From Triticum aestivum (lineage: Eukaryota; Streptophyta; Magnoliopsida; Poales; Poaceae): 64,000 bases of DNA. The first letter of the stretch is position 1. Each line of letters opens with the position of its first letter. The stretch is taken from contig NC_057807.1 in the NCBI RefSeq assembly GCF_018294505.1, forward strand, positions 141,474,461 through 141,538,460, read 5' to 3'. Below the pieces are notes generated by a model, which ran no database searches, was not told where the DNA came from, and saw only the letters and a list, made by a program, of their open reading frames with translations. A program made the translations under genes and the position numbers. This document shows positions 35,975 to 47,392 of this stretch, one piece after another.

Positions 35975-36455
35975 TAAGGGAGTCCTGGACTAGGGGGTGT
36001 CCGGATATCCGAACTATCATCATCGGCCGGACTCCAAGACTATGAAGATACAAGATTGAAGACTTCGTCCCGTGTCCGGATGGGACTTTCCTTGGCGTGG
36101 AAGGCAAGCTTGGCGATACGGATATGTATATCTCCTACCATTGTAACCGACTCTATGTAACCCCGGCCCTCTCTGGTGTCTATATAAACCGGATGGTTTT
36201 AGTCCGTAGGACAACAACAATAACAACAATCATACCATAGGCTAGCTTCTAGGGTTTAGCCTCCTTGATCTCGTGGTAGATCTACTCTTGTAATACCCAC
36301 ATCATCAATATCAATCAAGCAGGACGTAGGGTTTTACCTCCATCAAGAGGGCCCAAACCTGGGTAAAACATCATGTCCCTTGTCTCCTGTTACCATCCGC
36401 CTAGACGCACAGTTCGGGACCCCCTACCCGAGATCTGCCGGTTTTCACACCGACA
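35975..36455 (+). repeat. F 5' LTR, 481 bp
   Basis: It starts TAAGGGAGTCC (the canonical TG is mutated to TA; the 3' LTR has TGAGGGAG) and ends ACACCGACA. A TATA box (TATATAAACC) lies at 36180-36189. This copy keeps the full promoter region that the 3' LTR has lost. Confidence 0.92.
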
Positions 36456-36474
36456 TTGGTGCTTTCATTGAGAG
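36456..36474 (+). promoter_or_regulatory. F primer-binding site region
   Basis: TTGGTGCTTTCATTGAGAG follows the LTR directly. The TGG start at the expected place supports a primer-binding site, but I cannot name the tRNA with confidence. Confidence 0.55.
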
Positions 36475-36502
36475 TTCCTCTGTGCCGTCGCAATCAGGAA
36501 GG

Positions 36503-37470
36503 ATGCCTCCTCCCGTCTTTAAAGACAGTACCGTTGCCAAAGTAGCTTTGGCCGCCGGTCAAGCTATCCGCTAGGTGGTTTTCTTATGACCGCCTGTTCG
36601 GCCACCGCTTCAACGATGACCTCTCGGGTCATCAAAAGCGATCTTCGCATCAACTCGGAATTCGCCGAGTAGCTGGATTCGATGGAGCTCTCTTCCATAA
36701 ACAAGCTCTTGGATCGCATCGCCGCCGTGGGAGTCGCTACAGACTATGATCAGATTGGGCTTAAAACCGATCTGAGAGAAATTAACTCTCCCCAGGCTAC
36801 CCACCATGTTGCTGTGGTAGAAGAACAACGCGGCCACTCTTCCCCTATGTTAAGAACCAGTTATGTATAGATTCCCGATCCCTCCATGCCGGATTCCCGC
36901 GGAGGGACAGACGTCAATCGAGTAATGAACCTAAAGTCAGGCAGCGGACTAGATTCGTTGGACGACCTCCAGCAATCCAAGCTTCAAAATCCGGAAATTC
37001 CTCGGCCTTTGAGCCTCAGATTGGGTGGGGTTCCGAATTTAGTTCCACCCGCCCACCCAAACACAAGCGATCTACCCCAAATACGGCAAGAGCCCGATGA
37101 AACAGTACATCATTACTGGGCCAGATTCCTCCTGGTTATGGACATGATAAAGGACTGCCATGAGGAAAGCACAATCTCTATTTTCTGCAATAATTGCACG
37201 GACAAGGGAATTATGAACGCCATAAATCGTCGCAAGGTCATGCGCTTCGCCGACCTGGCGACCATAGTACAAAAATACTGTGCGATGGAGAGTGCCTGGA
37301 AAACCGAAACTAGATTTTGGGACAATCCGGCCCTAAACACAACCTTAGTCCGGAATAAAAGGGTGCACCATTCTCAAGCACCTGGGTCAACAATCGAAAA
37401 GCAAAACCCCCCCCAAAGGGTACAGAACCGTACTGGAGGGATGGCTCAGCGGACCCTGCAAAATCCATAA
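36503..37470 (+). pseudogene. F gag
   Basis: The probable start is ATG at 36503 (MPPPVFKDSTVAKVALAAG); the first 380 bp contain several stops and at least one shift. From 36886 the frame is open and includes the gypsy capsid-type region (EPDETVHHYWARFLLV, and MRFADLATIVQKYCAMESAW). It ends by frameshift at the C8 run near 37405-37412; beyond this run the pol frame reads sensibly (YRTVLEGWLSGPCKIHNAEG), so a one-base change in the homopolymer split gag from pol. Confidence 0.8.
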
Positions 37471-37525
37471 TGCAGAAGGCGCCACTCCAACACATAGCCT
37501 CCGGGCATGTTGGATACTACGGCAG

Positions 37526-38395
37526 GTGGCCAAAAGTGGCGAAGGGCTTCTAGCCCCAGAAAACCAGCCCAACAGTACCAGTACAGTATCAACAGTCTTC
37601 GAGACTTTCCCATCAAATAATATGCGGAAACGAACAATCCGCAGCCTCGCCGAAGTCTACCAAGTAGCAACAATAAATCCATGGAGCGACACGGCTATCA
37701 CCTTCAATGCCAGCGACGAACCTAAATTCCGAACAGCCCGAGCACCAGCCGCATTGGTCCTCAGTCCCATAGTGGATGGCTTTCGTCTTACCAAGGTACT
37801 CATGGATGGCGGCAGCGGATTAAACCTCATCTACGAGGAAACTCTCCAAAAAATGGAAATAGACTGGAGCCGCATTGAGCGAAGCAGCACAACCATTAGA
37901 GGAATAATCCCTAGTCGGGAAGTACGCTGCACAGGAAAAATCACACTAGATGTGGTGTTCGGCTCGCCAGACAACTACAGGTCCGAGGAAGTCACGTTCC
38001 AAGTGGCCCCGTTCAGCAGCGGATATCACGCTCTATTAGGGCGAGAGGTATTCACAATTTTCCAAGCCATACCCCATTACGGGTACATGAAGCTTAAAAT
38101 CCCCGGGCCCAATGGAATCATCACTCTGATCAGTGATCCGGACATAGCACTCCGCGCCGAAAACAAGACAGCCGCACTAGCCCTAGAGGCACTATCCGAA
38201 GCACTAGCGTCAGAAGAACTCTCGGCACTAGGCTCCATGGTGAATAGGGACGATGTGATAATCGACAAGAGATCTAAGTCCACATCTTTCAAACCAGCAG
38301 ACGAAATAGTCAAATTCCAGGTCCATCCTACGGACCCCACAAAGACAGCCTCCATTGGGGCACAATTAAACCCTGATGTAGAAGCCGCACTATGA
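37526..38395 (+). pseudogene. F gag C-terminus and aspartic protease
   Basis: The frame is open from the poly-C shift (about 37412) to TGA at 38393. It begins with a finger-like CKIH...HSLRAC, then the protease with the DGG-type active site MDGGSGLNLIYEETL (about 37803), LDVVFG and ALLGREVF. The DGG form in place of DTG/DSG is usual in this lineage. The linker before RT follows. The terminating TGA stands where Arg is expected (AAL-stop-EFLWENW), as CGA to TGA deamination would produce. Translation would not start at 37526; the frame is part of a polyprotein. Confidence 0.85.
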
Positions 38396-39589
38396 GAATT
38401 CCTTTGGGAAAATTGGGACATTTTTGCCTGGCACCCTTCAGATATGCCAGGAATCCCACGCGGGCTGGCAGAGCACAGCCTAAATATCCTAAAAGGATTC
38501 AAGCCAGTCAAACAGGCTCTTTGATGATTTTCCGAACCCAAAAGACAGACAATTGGAGAGGAGCTAGCCAAACTATTGGAAGCCGGATTCATCAGAGATG
38601 TAAAACATCCGGACTGGCTAGCAAACCTGATAATGGTACCCAAAAAGGACAAATCCTGGCGCCTTTGTCTGGATTTTAAAGACCTTAATAAGGCTTGTCC
38701 AAAGGATCCTTTCCCCCTCCCCCGCATCAACCAAATCATCGATGCTACCGCGGGGCACGATTCATTGTGTTTCCTTGACGCATACTCCGGATACCATCAA
38801 ATCAAGATGGCGGAAACAGACCAGGCCGCAATGGCATTCATTACTCCATACGGACCATTCTGCTTCAACACAATGCCCTTCGGACTTAAAAACGCCGGCG
38901 CAACATATCAGCACATGATTCAGACATGTCTGGCTACCCAGATCGGCAAAACAGTGGAGGCATACGTAGACGATGTGGTCGTCAAGACCAAACACGTCGA
39001 AACTCTAATAGACGATTTGAGGCTCACATTCGACAACCTCCGAGCATATGACATTAAGCTTAACCCGGAAAAATGCGTTTTCGGCGTACCAGCCGGAAAG
39101 CTCTTAGGCTTCATTGTATCCGGTAGAGGAATTGAAGCAAACCCAGTCAAGATCCAAGCTCTGTCACAATTGGACATCCCAAAAGACCTCAAACAAATAC
39201 AGAAATTGACTAGATGCGTGGCGGCCCTAAGCCGCTTCATCTCCCGTTTGGGAGAAAAAGCATTGCCCCTCTATCACCTCCTCAGGCACACCGAACACTT
39301 TGAATGGACGGATGCTGCCACAGCCAGACTCGAAGAAATAAAGGTCATACTGGCAACAAATCCGGTCCTGGCCGCGCCCAACTTGGGCGAACCAATGTTG
39401 TTATATATCGCGGCAACACATCAAGTTGTAAGCGCGGTGCTCGTCGTCGAACGAGAAATAGAAGGGCACAAATTCCCTCTTCAAAAACCAGTGTACTACG
39501 TATCCACTGTCCTAACTCCATGCAAGTCCCGTTACCCACATTATCAAAAGATAGCGTACGCGGTGTTCATGGCATCCCGGAAGCTGTGA
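38396..39589 (+). pseudogene. F reverse transcriptase and first RNase H
   Basis: Same frame as the protease. Two adjacent TGA codons near 38521-38526 stand at an expected Arg-Arg (KQAL-stop-stop-FSEP). From 38576 the RT is open: WRLCLDFKDLNKACPKD, FLDAYSGYHQIKM, FNTMPFGLKNAGATY and the catalytic YVDDVVV (about 38964). The thumb/connection (PEKCVFGVPAGKLLGF, CVAALSRFIS) and RNase H (VVSAVLVVER, PVYYVSTVL) follow. TGA at 39587 (KL-stop-HYCQEC, expected KLRHYF) again fits CGA deamination. Catalytic residues look intact; the stops are the defect. Confidence 0.9.
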
Positions 39590-41614
39590 CACTACTGTCA
39601 AGAGTGTTCGATAACAGTGGCCTCCGAAGTACCTCTCAACGACATCATAAACAATCGTGATGCAACGGGCAGGATTGCAAAATGGGCCATTGAGCTTTTA
39701 CCATTCGATATAACCTACAAACCACGGCGAGCTATAAAGTCGCAAGTTTTGGCTGACTTCGTCGCTGAATGGACTGAAGCCGAACTCCCTAAAGAGTACG
39801 GCGCATACTCCAATTGGATTATGCACTTCGACGGCTCTAAAATGATGGTCGGCTTGGGGGCTGGCGTAGTCTTGACATCCCCAACCAGAGATATAGTCCA
39901 ATACGTACTTCAAATAATGTACACGGACTCCAACAACGCAGCCGAATACGAGGCCCTTCTACATTGCCTCCGGATGGCCATATCCATGGGCATTCAACGC
40001 CTAGAGGTCCGCGGGGATTCAAACCTCGCAATATCCCAAGTAAATGGAGACTTTGACGCCAAGGATTTGAAAATGGCAGCCTACCGTAACGCCGTCTTAA
40101 AAATGTCAGCTCGGTTCGAAGGACTCGAATTCCACCATGTAGCCCGGGATAACAACCAGGCAGCCGACGTGTTGGCACGCATCGGCGCAAAACGCGACGC
40201 CGTCCCTCCAAACATCTTCCTGGGGCAGCTCTTTAAGCCATCCGTACTATGGGAAGAGGAGTCCGGAAATAGCAACCCGGAACCAACCGCGCCACCCAAC
40301 ACGGAACATTCTAACACAGTCAGTGGCTCGGCCAATGAAATAACACCCTCAGCCCACGAAATAATGGCAGTAATCGCCCCGTGGACGGAACCATTCCTAG
40401 CCTACTTAACTAGGCAGGAACTCCCCGAAGACCAAAATGAGGCCCGCTGCATAGTTCGGCGATCTAAAGCCTACAAGGTCCACGAGGGAGAACTTTATAA
40501 GAAAAGCACAACCGGAGTCCTTCAAAGGTGTATCTCCGAAGAGCAAGGGCGAAATCTCCTGGCTGAAATTCATGCCGGACTCAATGGGCACCATGCTGCA
40601 GCCCGGGCCCTTGTAGGCAAGGCCTTCCGTATAGGATTTTATTGGCCGACTGCCCGGGCAGATGCTCAGGACTTAGTCCAACAATGCGTCGGTTGCCAGC
40701 TCTTTGCTAATCAAAGCCACATGCCACCCACCGCCCTCAAAACTATACCCATCACCTGGCCATTCGTGGTCTGGGGGCTTGATATGGTTGGACCCCTTAA
40801 AGGGGGAACCCACAAGCAAAAATACCTATTGGTCATGGTGGACAAATTCACCAAATGGATAGAGGCCAAGCCAGTTAAAACAGCCGAATCCGGACCCGTG
40901 ATAGACTTCATATCCGGGGTAGTACACCGTTATGGTGTCCCTCACAGCATTATCACTGATAACGGCACGAATTTCACGGCCAACGAGGTTAAACTCTGGT
41001 GCAAAAACATGGGCATCAAGCTCGACTACGCTTCAGTCTATCACCCCCAAACTAACGGTCAAGTCGAACGAGCAAACGGTCTAATGATGAGCGGCATCAA
41101 ACCCAGACTAGTGCGGTCCCTCACGGAATCTAACACGCACTGGGTAGAGGAGCTCGACTCCGTACTCTGGGGGCTGCGGACCACGCCAAACCGCACTACC
41201 GGGTTCACACCATTTTTTATGGTGTACGGCGCAGAAGCAGTTCTGCCCTGCGATATAATTCATGACTCACCTCACGTGCGCATGTACGAAGAAAGAGAAG
41301 CCGAGTTGGATCGGCAGGACAGTTTGGACGCCTTAGAGAAGGACCGGGACATGGCAAAAGCTCGTTCCGCATTCTATCAGCAGTAGGCTCGAAGATATCA
41401 AAGCAGAGAAGTACGGGCCAAAACTTACAATGTTGGCAAACTTGTTCTACGCCTCCCGGACAAGAAAAAGGACAAACTTAAGCCTAAATGGGAAGGTCCC
41501 TTCATCATCGACCAAGTCCTGACCGGCGGAGCATACCATCTACGTAACGCATCTGACAACCGACTCGAGCCGAACCCATGGAACGCAACCCGTCTCCGAA
41601 GATTCTACGCCTAG
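39590..41614 (+). pseudogene. F second RNase H and integrase
   Basis: Continues the pol frame. After the end of the first RNase H (ATGRIAKWAIELLPFDITY) comes a second RNase H domain (MHFDGSKMMVGLGAGVVL, NAAEYEALLHCLR, EVRGDSNLAI, HVARDNNQAADVLA), the Tat-lineage hallmark. The integrase has its HHCC finger (IHAGLNGHH ... QQCVGCQLF), catalytic Asp in WGLDMVGP, Asp in ITDNGTNFTA and Glu in NGQVERANGL, so the DDE triad is present. A TAG at 41384 (YQQ-stop-ARRYQ, expected Gln) precedes the last 75 codons, which end LRRFYA-stop at 41612-41614. Confidence 0.9.
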
Positions 41615-42423
41615 CGCCGGACTCAGAGTTCGTCTCCCTCCTCCGTCCACCTTTTACATTTTCACTGTCTCTTGTCCACCTCCTTCTTCCCACTTTTTTT
41701 AGTAAAAGCCTTTGATAGGCTGATTTGCACATTGTTCGCACACACTTGATGTGCTCCTAGCACTCAGTATACCTGGGGGCTTCTTTAACAGAAGCTTATT
41801 TATATGGACTTCATGCCCAACACATGTGTCATACTTCCGCATGTACCTTTTATTCACCATTATATGCATCGATATGACTTAAGTTTTGGCCAAGATGGGT
41901 TGCCTGGCTCTTGTGCTTACCCCTACGTTCCCGATTGTTCGGCTAGGAGGTAAAGGGAGCACCTCTGCGATTGTTACTGCCGGGTCAGCCGGATGTGTAC
42001 CTCAGACTGGGTGAAGCCGAAAGCTAGCGTTCTTAAGGGCATATTCGGTCGGTGACTTGAAAGATGATTTATTACTTATTTAACTTATCTGCCCCCTGAT
42101 GCTTTTTTTGCTCTCTTCGCAGTACGGACATGCACCTTAGGGCATGCCTCCCAGGGAAAGGAACCCCTAACGGAACTATTCTCCCTGGAAGATGTTTCTT
42201 ACTAACCATGTAATATAACATAACTAGTTGGGCACTTGTCTGATAAAGCACTAATGACCCCTATGCCTGGTCTCCATGCATGCCCCGGTTTTTTCATAAC
42301 TGAGAAGGTATTCAGACACACTCCGGACTCTAGGGTCCCGAGGTTGAAGCGAAAAGGTCGGCAAAGACAAACGATCTACAATCCGGCTAGAAGGCATTTT
42401 ACATGTCATTTTAAAATACATCG
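41615..42423. other. F spacer between pol and antisense gene
   Basis: About 0.8 kb with no conserved frame. It should carry the sense-strand pol 3' end and the 3' UTR of the antisense gene. A second GGGGGCTTC purine-type motif occurs near 41773-41783. Confidence 0.5.
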
Positions 42424-43168
42424 TCAAATTGACTGATTGTACTCCTCTTCAATCCCATCTAACAGGCTGTCTAATTTACAGTCCTGTTGGGAATACTTAG
42501 CGACCAACTCTACTTGGCCGTACATTAAGCTCACAGGGATCTCCTTCCCATCGGGCCCCACAGGTCCGACCTCGGCCATGTGGTTCGGATCCGCCTTCTT
42601 GTACCACGTCTTCACCATGGCCCAGGCCTCCCGGGCGCCTTGACGGCAGGCCGATATCTTCCACAGACGGAAGCGTTGCCGTGCACCCTGAAGCTTCTCG
42701 GCAAGCCCTTCAAGGCCTTCGGATAGGGAGACGGACGACCATAAGGCCTGGGCGACGCCACTCATCGCTTGCCGAACACATTCGTGCAGTTGCATCAGCT
42801 CGGGGAGTTGGTCACCCGTTGAACCAGGCATTTCCTCCGCAGGGCGACATGTGAGCACACCTAAAGACACATTTCTGTCAATCGACTTCCTCGCCGAACT
42901 CTTCTTTTCAAAGGAGTTTGCTCAAGAACTTACTATAAATGCCGCGACGAAGCCGCTGATTCTCCTTCACGGAGCCAGACAGCTGGATCCGAACACCTTT
43001 CAGCTCTTCTCCTAGCTGGGTGTGGGCATCTTGGAGTTTGTTCCTCTCCTGCTGCACCTTCATAAGCACCCTCTCGCCGGCCTTCAGCTGGCGCAGTAGC
43101 TGTTGCTTGTCCGGATCTAGTCCGGCACCCTCTGCAATATTATTGTCAGATTTACGCACACGCCGCAC
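42424..43168 (-). pseudogene. F antisense gene, coiled-coil and C-terminal exons
   Basis: Two open stretches. 43168-42908 encodes a Gln/Leu/Lys-rich coiled coil (KQQLLRQLKAGERVLMKVQQ, then LGEELKGVRIQLSGSVKENQ). 42870-42434 encodes a helical C-terminal domain (LMQLHECVRQAMSGVAQALW, REAWAMVKTWYKKADP) ending KLDSLLDGIEEEYNQSI. Exon borders between the two are not fixed. G1's antisense gene has the same order of coiled coil then C-terminal domain. Function is unknown. Confidence 0.6.
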
Positions 43169-43365
43169 TTTATTAACTACTTATCTTTTCGAAGTATGTA
43201 TTACCAATGGGGGTCTCTGTGGCTCCCCCTGTGGCGGTCAGTGCAGCCTCAAGTTGGGCCTTGCACTCTTGAAGCTCCTGGGACAGGTGGGTATTCTTCT
43301 CCGTAAGATCCTGCATAACAAATGATCCTTAAATCAGTTATTTTAACTATTTTAAGTCTCAGGGG

Positions 43366-44172
43366 CTACTGGCATATATAAGTATTAAAATTCCTTACCC
43401 GTATGTCCTTCACATACTGCTCCATGGCTCTGGTTAAACCATCTTGAGCGGCACGGAGGTGCGCGTCTCCCGCATTAAAGGCATTCAACGCCTCCGGGGA
43501 GAAACACGCGTCACGAAGAACTGTCTGACGATGCATGTGATTCATGGAGCTCTCCACCTCAGACGTGGTGGCGGACAGCCTGTCGGCATCCTCCGCTGGA
43601 GGAGCATCCGGCTCATGCCTTGTGTTCGCCTCCTCTTCCGGACCACGCGTTGGAGCATGGCTGGCGGAGGCTTGATTGGCAACCTCTCCGGACACTGTCC
43701 GGCGAGCGCTCTTTCTCCTAGAAAAGTCATGAGCGTTAATATACCTCCTAGGGATCTTTCCCTTAAAAACGGCGGTGCACCATACCGTTGCGGCGATGTT
43801 TTGATTCGCGCCGCACTCCTCTTCCGCCTGCTAGGCCGAACTGACCCTTGTTGGTTAGCCGCCGCGGGTTCGGCTTCCCGCCTTAAAGATGCCTCCTATG
43901 ATGCACCATCGGTATATGATGGTCAGAAATGAGCATGGATCAGATGATGGTGTCAGGACTCCGGTCGTAGTCACCTGGGAAGCCGGAGATAAACCGGGGT
44001 AGTCAGCCGTAATGGCGACTAGAGCATTGTCCATGCTAAGTTGGTGGAACACGCCGTCAATCAGCTCCACCTTTATGTCCGGATCCTCTTCGGAGGCCGG
44101 ATCAAGGGATCGTCCCGGATCCTCGGGCTGTGGAGTCAGGCTTTGTATGCCCTCCACGTCCCGGCGCAGCTC
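43366..44172 (-). pseudogene. F antisense gene, middle exons with basic patch
   Basis: Exon 2 starts at 44172 after acceptor TTTTGACGCAG and encodes ELRRDVEGIQSLTPQPEDP and an acidic part ending about 43979 at a GTGACT donor. A further exon near 43895-43770 encodes SRRKRSAARIKTSPQR, a likely nuclear localisation signal. Another, from about 43722 after acceptor CTTTTCTAG, encodes an Ala/Glu-rich region (NQASASHAPTRGPEEEANTR) and a helix (AHLRAAQDGLTRAMEQYVKD). Splice sites were read by eye. Confidence 0.55.
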
Positions 44173-44242
44173 CTGCGTCAAAATCACAAAGTAGGACACT
44201 TGACTTTGGAAATATGGATCGGATAGATAAACATCCGCTTAC

Positions 44243-45187
44243 CCAGCTCCGAGGGTTATTCATGGAGAATCCATTCAATGGACTCGTGCGGAGGAAGTCC
44301 TCCTTCTCCCCCTTGTACAAGCCGGACATGATCTTTACCAGATCGGTGGCCGATCCCGGCCCTTTGCGGCCATGACGGGTGGCATCATCTTCCCCGTTGA
44401 AATCCCACATGTGGTGGCCCCTATATTGGGGCGGCTGCACCCCTCGCATAATGCACGTGGCCATGACTCCAATCATGGTCAGTCCGGAGTGGGCCAGTAA
44501 CCTAATCTGGCCCATCAGATAATGGACGCTCCCATCATCTTCCCATTGAGGGCTCCGCGGGCGCCAACTCAGGCGTTTCTTCAAGGGAGCGTTGCTGAAC
44601 TCCGGGAGGCTGATCCGAACTGGATCCGGCAGAGGGGCGTCCTCCATATAGAACCATTCCGAAGGCCAGTTTTCGGACGCCTTCTTCGGGGTATCGGATA
44701 GATATCCGGTCCTGGCGATGCGCCATATTTCGGCTCCGCCCACTTGATATATCGACCCCTCGTGAGAACGGGGTACGAGGCAAAACAATCTCTTCCACAG
44801 CGCAAAATGGGGCTCGATGCCCAAGAACAACTCGCAAAGAGCTACAAAGCCCGTGATGTGCAGAATGGAGGCAGGTGTAAGGTGGTGAAGCTGGAGTCCG
44901 TAGAACTCCAGGAGCCCCCGGAGAAATGGATGTATGGGAAATCCGAGTCCCCTTATTAGATAAGGGACGAAGCATACCCTCTCTCCTTTGGAAGGGTTGG
45001 GGACGCTCTCCGCCTACTTTCCACCCTTGAAGGTGGCCAGTCCGGCTCGAACTAGAACCATGAAGGCTGGGGGAAGATATCCCTCGGTTTGGAGCGTCAC
45101 TAGCTCGCTGTGTGGAACTGAGCATCTCCCCCAATCTCCTGGCTGAGGGCTGGGAGCGCGAGAGGAGGAGCCGCGTCGACTATCCAT
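44243..45187 (-). pseudogene. F antisense gene, exon 1: plant 'putative gypsy type transposon' domain
   Basis: The start codon is at 45187 (MDSRRGSSSRAPSPQPGDWG). The domain follows: EGYLPPAFMVLVRAGLATF, then a TAG near 45014 (expected Trp), FVPYLIRGLGFPIHPFLRGL, HLTPASILHITGFVALCEL and GIEPHFALWKRLFCLVPRS. This matches the plant PF04195 type better than G1's copy. The C-terminal half continues to SMNNPRSW at 44243, followed by donor GTAAGC and a 70-nt intron. A TATAAGAG box at 45272-45281 is about 90 bp upstream. The gene lies entirely between pol and the 3' LTR on the opposite strand. The domain's activity is unknown. Confidence 0.75.
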
Positions 45188-45271
45188 GATGGAATGGATT
45201 TTTGTCAGAGGCGCTTCGATGAGTACTTGCGGAAGGAGGATGGTGTGAGTTGGATCTAGATCCTCGCCTCT

Positions 45272-45281
45272 CTTATAGGCG
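45272..45281 (-). promoter_or_regulatory. TATA box for F antisense gene
   Basis: The minus strand reads CCTATAAGAG about 90 bp upstream of the start codon at 45187, as expected for an independent promoter. Strength cannot be judged from sequence. Confidence 0.5.
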
Positions 45282-45512
45282 GCTCGTTCGCGCGGCTAGG
45301 GGGTAAAACGTAAAAATACCCTAGCTTTTCGCATTCATACGACACGTGGAAGAGGGCCATTATTGGGCGTAGAAGCCAAGGAGCACAACATTTATAAGGA
45401 AGCCGGACACTATTCGGCAGGTACATGAAGTTTGAAGGAGAACCGGCCTTGCAATGCCGAAGACAATATACGCGCCAGACTCGTCGTCATTGAAGCCTGG
45501 TTCGGGGGCTAC

Positions 45513-45760
45513 TGAGGGAGTCCTGGACTAGGGGGTGTCCGGATAGCCGAACTATCATCATCAGCCGGACTCCAAGACTATGAAGATACAAGATTGAAGA
45601 CTTCGTCCCGTGTCCGGATGGGACTTTCCTTGGCGTGGAAGGCAAGCTTGGCGATATGGATATGTAGATCTCCTACCATTGTAACCGACTCTATGTAACC
45701 CTAGCCTAGACGCACAGTTCGGGACCCCCTACCCGAGATCCACCGGTTTTGACACCGACA
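45513..45760 (+). repeat. F 3' LTR, 248 bp, internally deleted
   Basis: It starts TGAGGGAGTCC after the PPT (TTCGGGGGCTAC) and ends ACACCGACA. Compared with the 5' LTR, about 230 bp are missing after TATGTAACC (joining to CCTAGACGCACAG), which removes the TATA box and most of R/U5. The target duplication ATCAC follows. Confidence 0.9.
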
Positions 45761-45765
45761 ATCAC

Positions 45766-46417
45766 CGTGATGAGTTAAGCATGCATTTTTTTTCTTTCGG
45801 AAGGATTGGATGGTAGAAGGTTGATGGAGCATCTGTTAGCAAAGGATGCAGTTTTAACCTTAGCTGGTGCATCACAAGGATCTGGAGTATTACATGAAGA
45901 ATTTTAGAGGGACCTTTAGGAAGTCATATTTGAGAAGGAGGCAATTCGTGAAGAACTCAGGAACCAGAAGCTGAAAGTAGCCAAGCCGGAGGAGCTAAAA
46001 CCTCGAGATACCGGAGATTTGTCAGGAACTGAAGGACAGTAGGACCATTGATCATGCCAAGGATGTTGAAACCCAGAAGTTTGGAACGCAACTCCATAAT
46101 ATTAAAGGACGTCAAGAGAGACTTTGCGTCAATAGAGATGATCTGGCAAAAGAACTTGAGAAGGACAAGCACGATCGGAAGAAGCCATCGGAGACATGAA
46201 CAAGAAGAGTTTGGCGACTTTAAAGATTTATTGACCTTTAGAAGACCAAACCCCTGTTATATACTTACGTTAGATGCGACGATCGTGAGCTGTCATTTGT
46301 TTGATGTTTTTCTGACAGCCACAAAAATAAAATGCCTTTTCAAAACTATTCTTTGTATTGTGTGTATCCCTCTCTATCTCTCTTATCTCACCCCAAAAAC
46401 CCCGGACCCAATAGAGG
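45766..46417 (+). other. B interior, part 2 (upstream of gag relic)
   Basis: The sequence resumes after F's right target duplication. It contains Lys/Glu-rich codon stretches with many stops (for example EKEAIREELRNQKLKVAKPEELKPRD near 45930-46010, a coiled-coil-like relic), but no intact frame. Confidence 0.5.
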
Positions 46418-47392
46418 ATGAATGGAGATCAGCTCATATTATCTGGACCGATGAGTCAATTGGAGACGGACCGATGGATTCAAAACATGGAGGATCACAT
46501 GAAGAAAAACCCTATAGCCGGAAAGGATATGGCCCAGCATGCTCTTCAATGCTTTGAAAGAGGTGATGCTACTTGGTGGAGGATGTACCAAACCATCAAT
46601 GGATGGCAAGGAGTAACCACTTGGGAAGAATTTAAGTTGACTTTGCCAAAGTCTCGGTTTGTGTCCCAGAGATTGGAGCCTTATGGAAATGATATGAAGA
46701 AATCTTGTGCCTGCAAGCTCTGTGGAGAAATAGGACACACCCATGAGGAACACAATGGTGGATGATCTCATTGTGAAGAAAATCACCTAGCTGAAGAATG
46801 CCCCACTATGCATGTGACTTGTTTCCTGTGTGAAGGGACTACCCACTACCCTGCTCAGTGTCACATTTACCCTATGGAACAATGAACCATCCAGCAGAAG
46901 AATGAAGCAATGAAAGAAGCCCTTAGGGAAAATTTTGAGGAACAAGTGAAGGAGGAAGTTGTTGAAGACCCCGATGGAGAAGGCCTAAACAGATTTTTCT
47001 CCCATGCTTGTTATTCATGTGGAGAAGAAGTACATTTATCACGGTATTTCACAAAGGAAAGCCAATAGTACCCGGAGGACTTCCCGATGGAAGAAGTGGA
47101 GTTTGATCCATAGGAAATGGAAGTATTGATCAGAACAAAGAAATTCAGGAGGAAGAAGAGAAAGTATACCGGGAAGAACCAAATCTCTGTAGAGAAGGAC
47201 CTGTGTTACGTCACATGTTTCAAGTGCAGAACCTTGGGTCACTATGCCAATATGTGCCCAAGAAAGGAGCCAAGAAACCAAGGAGTAGGCACAATCACAA
47301 ATAAGCCTCGAGATTTGTCGAAAGTCATTTGTTTACATTGCAAGGAAGTAGGGCATGGTGCCAGGGAATGTCCAGAACACAAGGAAGCCTGA
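46418..47392 (+). pseudogene. B gag-like protein with a multi-zinc-knuckle tail (4 in-frame stops)
   Basis: One frame runs from 46418 to 47392 and is broken by TGA at 46763 and 46883 and TAG at 47066 and 47111. The N-terminal part resembles a Ty3/gypsy capsid (WWRMYQTINGWQGVTTWEEFK). The tail then has a series of knuckle-like motifs: CKLCGEIGHTHEEH (last Cys replaced by His), a degenerate HCEENHLAEEC, a perfect CFLCEGTTHYPAQC, a degenerate CYSCGEEVHLSRYF, and two perfect ones, CFKCRTLGHYANMC and CLHCKEVGHGAREC. Most gypsy gags have one or two knuckles. No protease, RT or integrase motif follows before the 3' LTR. An NFEEQVKEEVVEDPDGE acidic linker separates knuckles 3 and 4. Confidence 0.75.

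Larger units (their letters stand above)
35975..45760 (+). mobile_element. Complete Tat-lineage gypsy element F (9.8 kb) with antisense gene
   Basis: Perfect target duplication ATCAC at 35970-35974 and 45761-45765. Layout: 5' LTR (35975-36455), gag (36503-37470), PR-RT-RH-RH2-INT (37526-41614), spacer, antisense gene (45187-42434), PPT (TTCGGGGGCTAC) and 3' LTR (45513-45760, internally deleted). The gag CHHC-type finger, DGGSG protease and second RNase H fit the Tat lineage. The LTR resembles wheat Fatima-type sequences from memory; treat that name as tentative. About five changes are seen in 190 bp shared by the LTRs. It is inserted in the interior of B. Confidence 0.9.
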
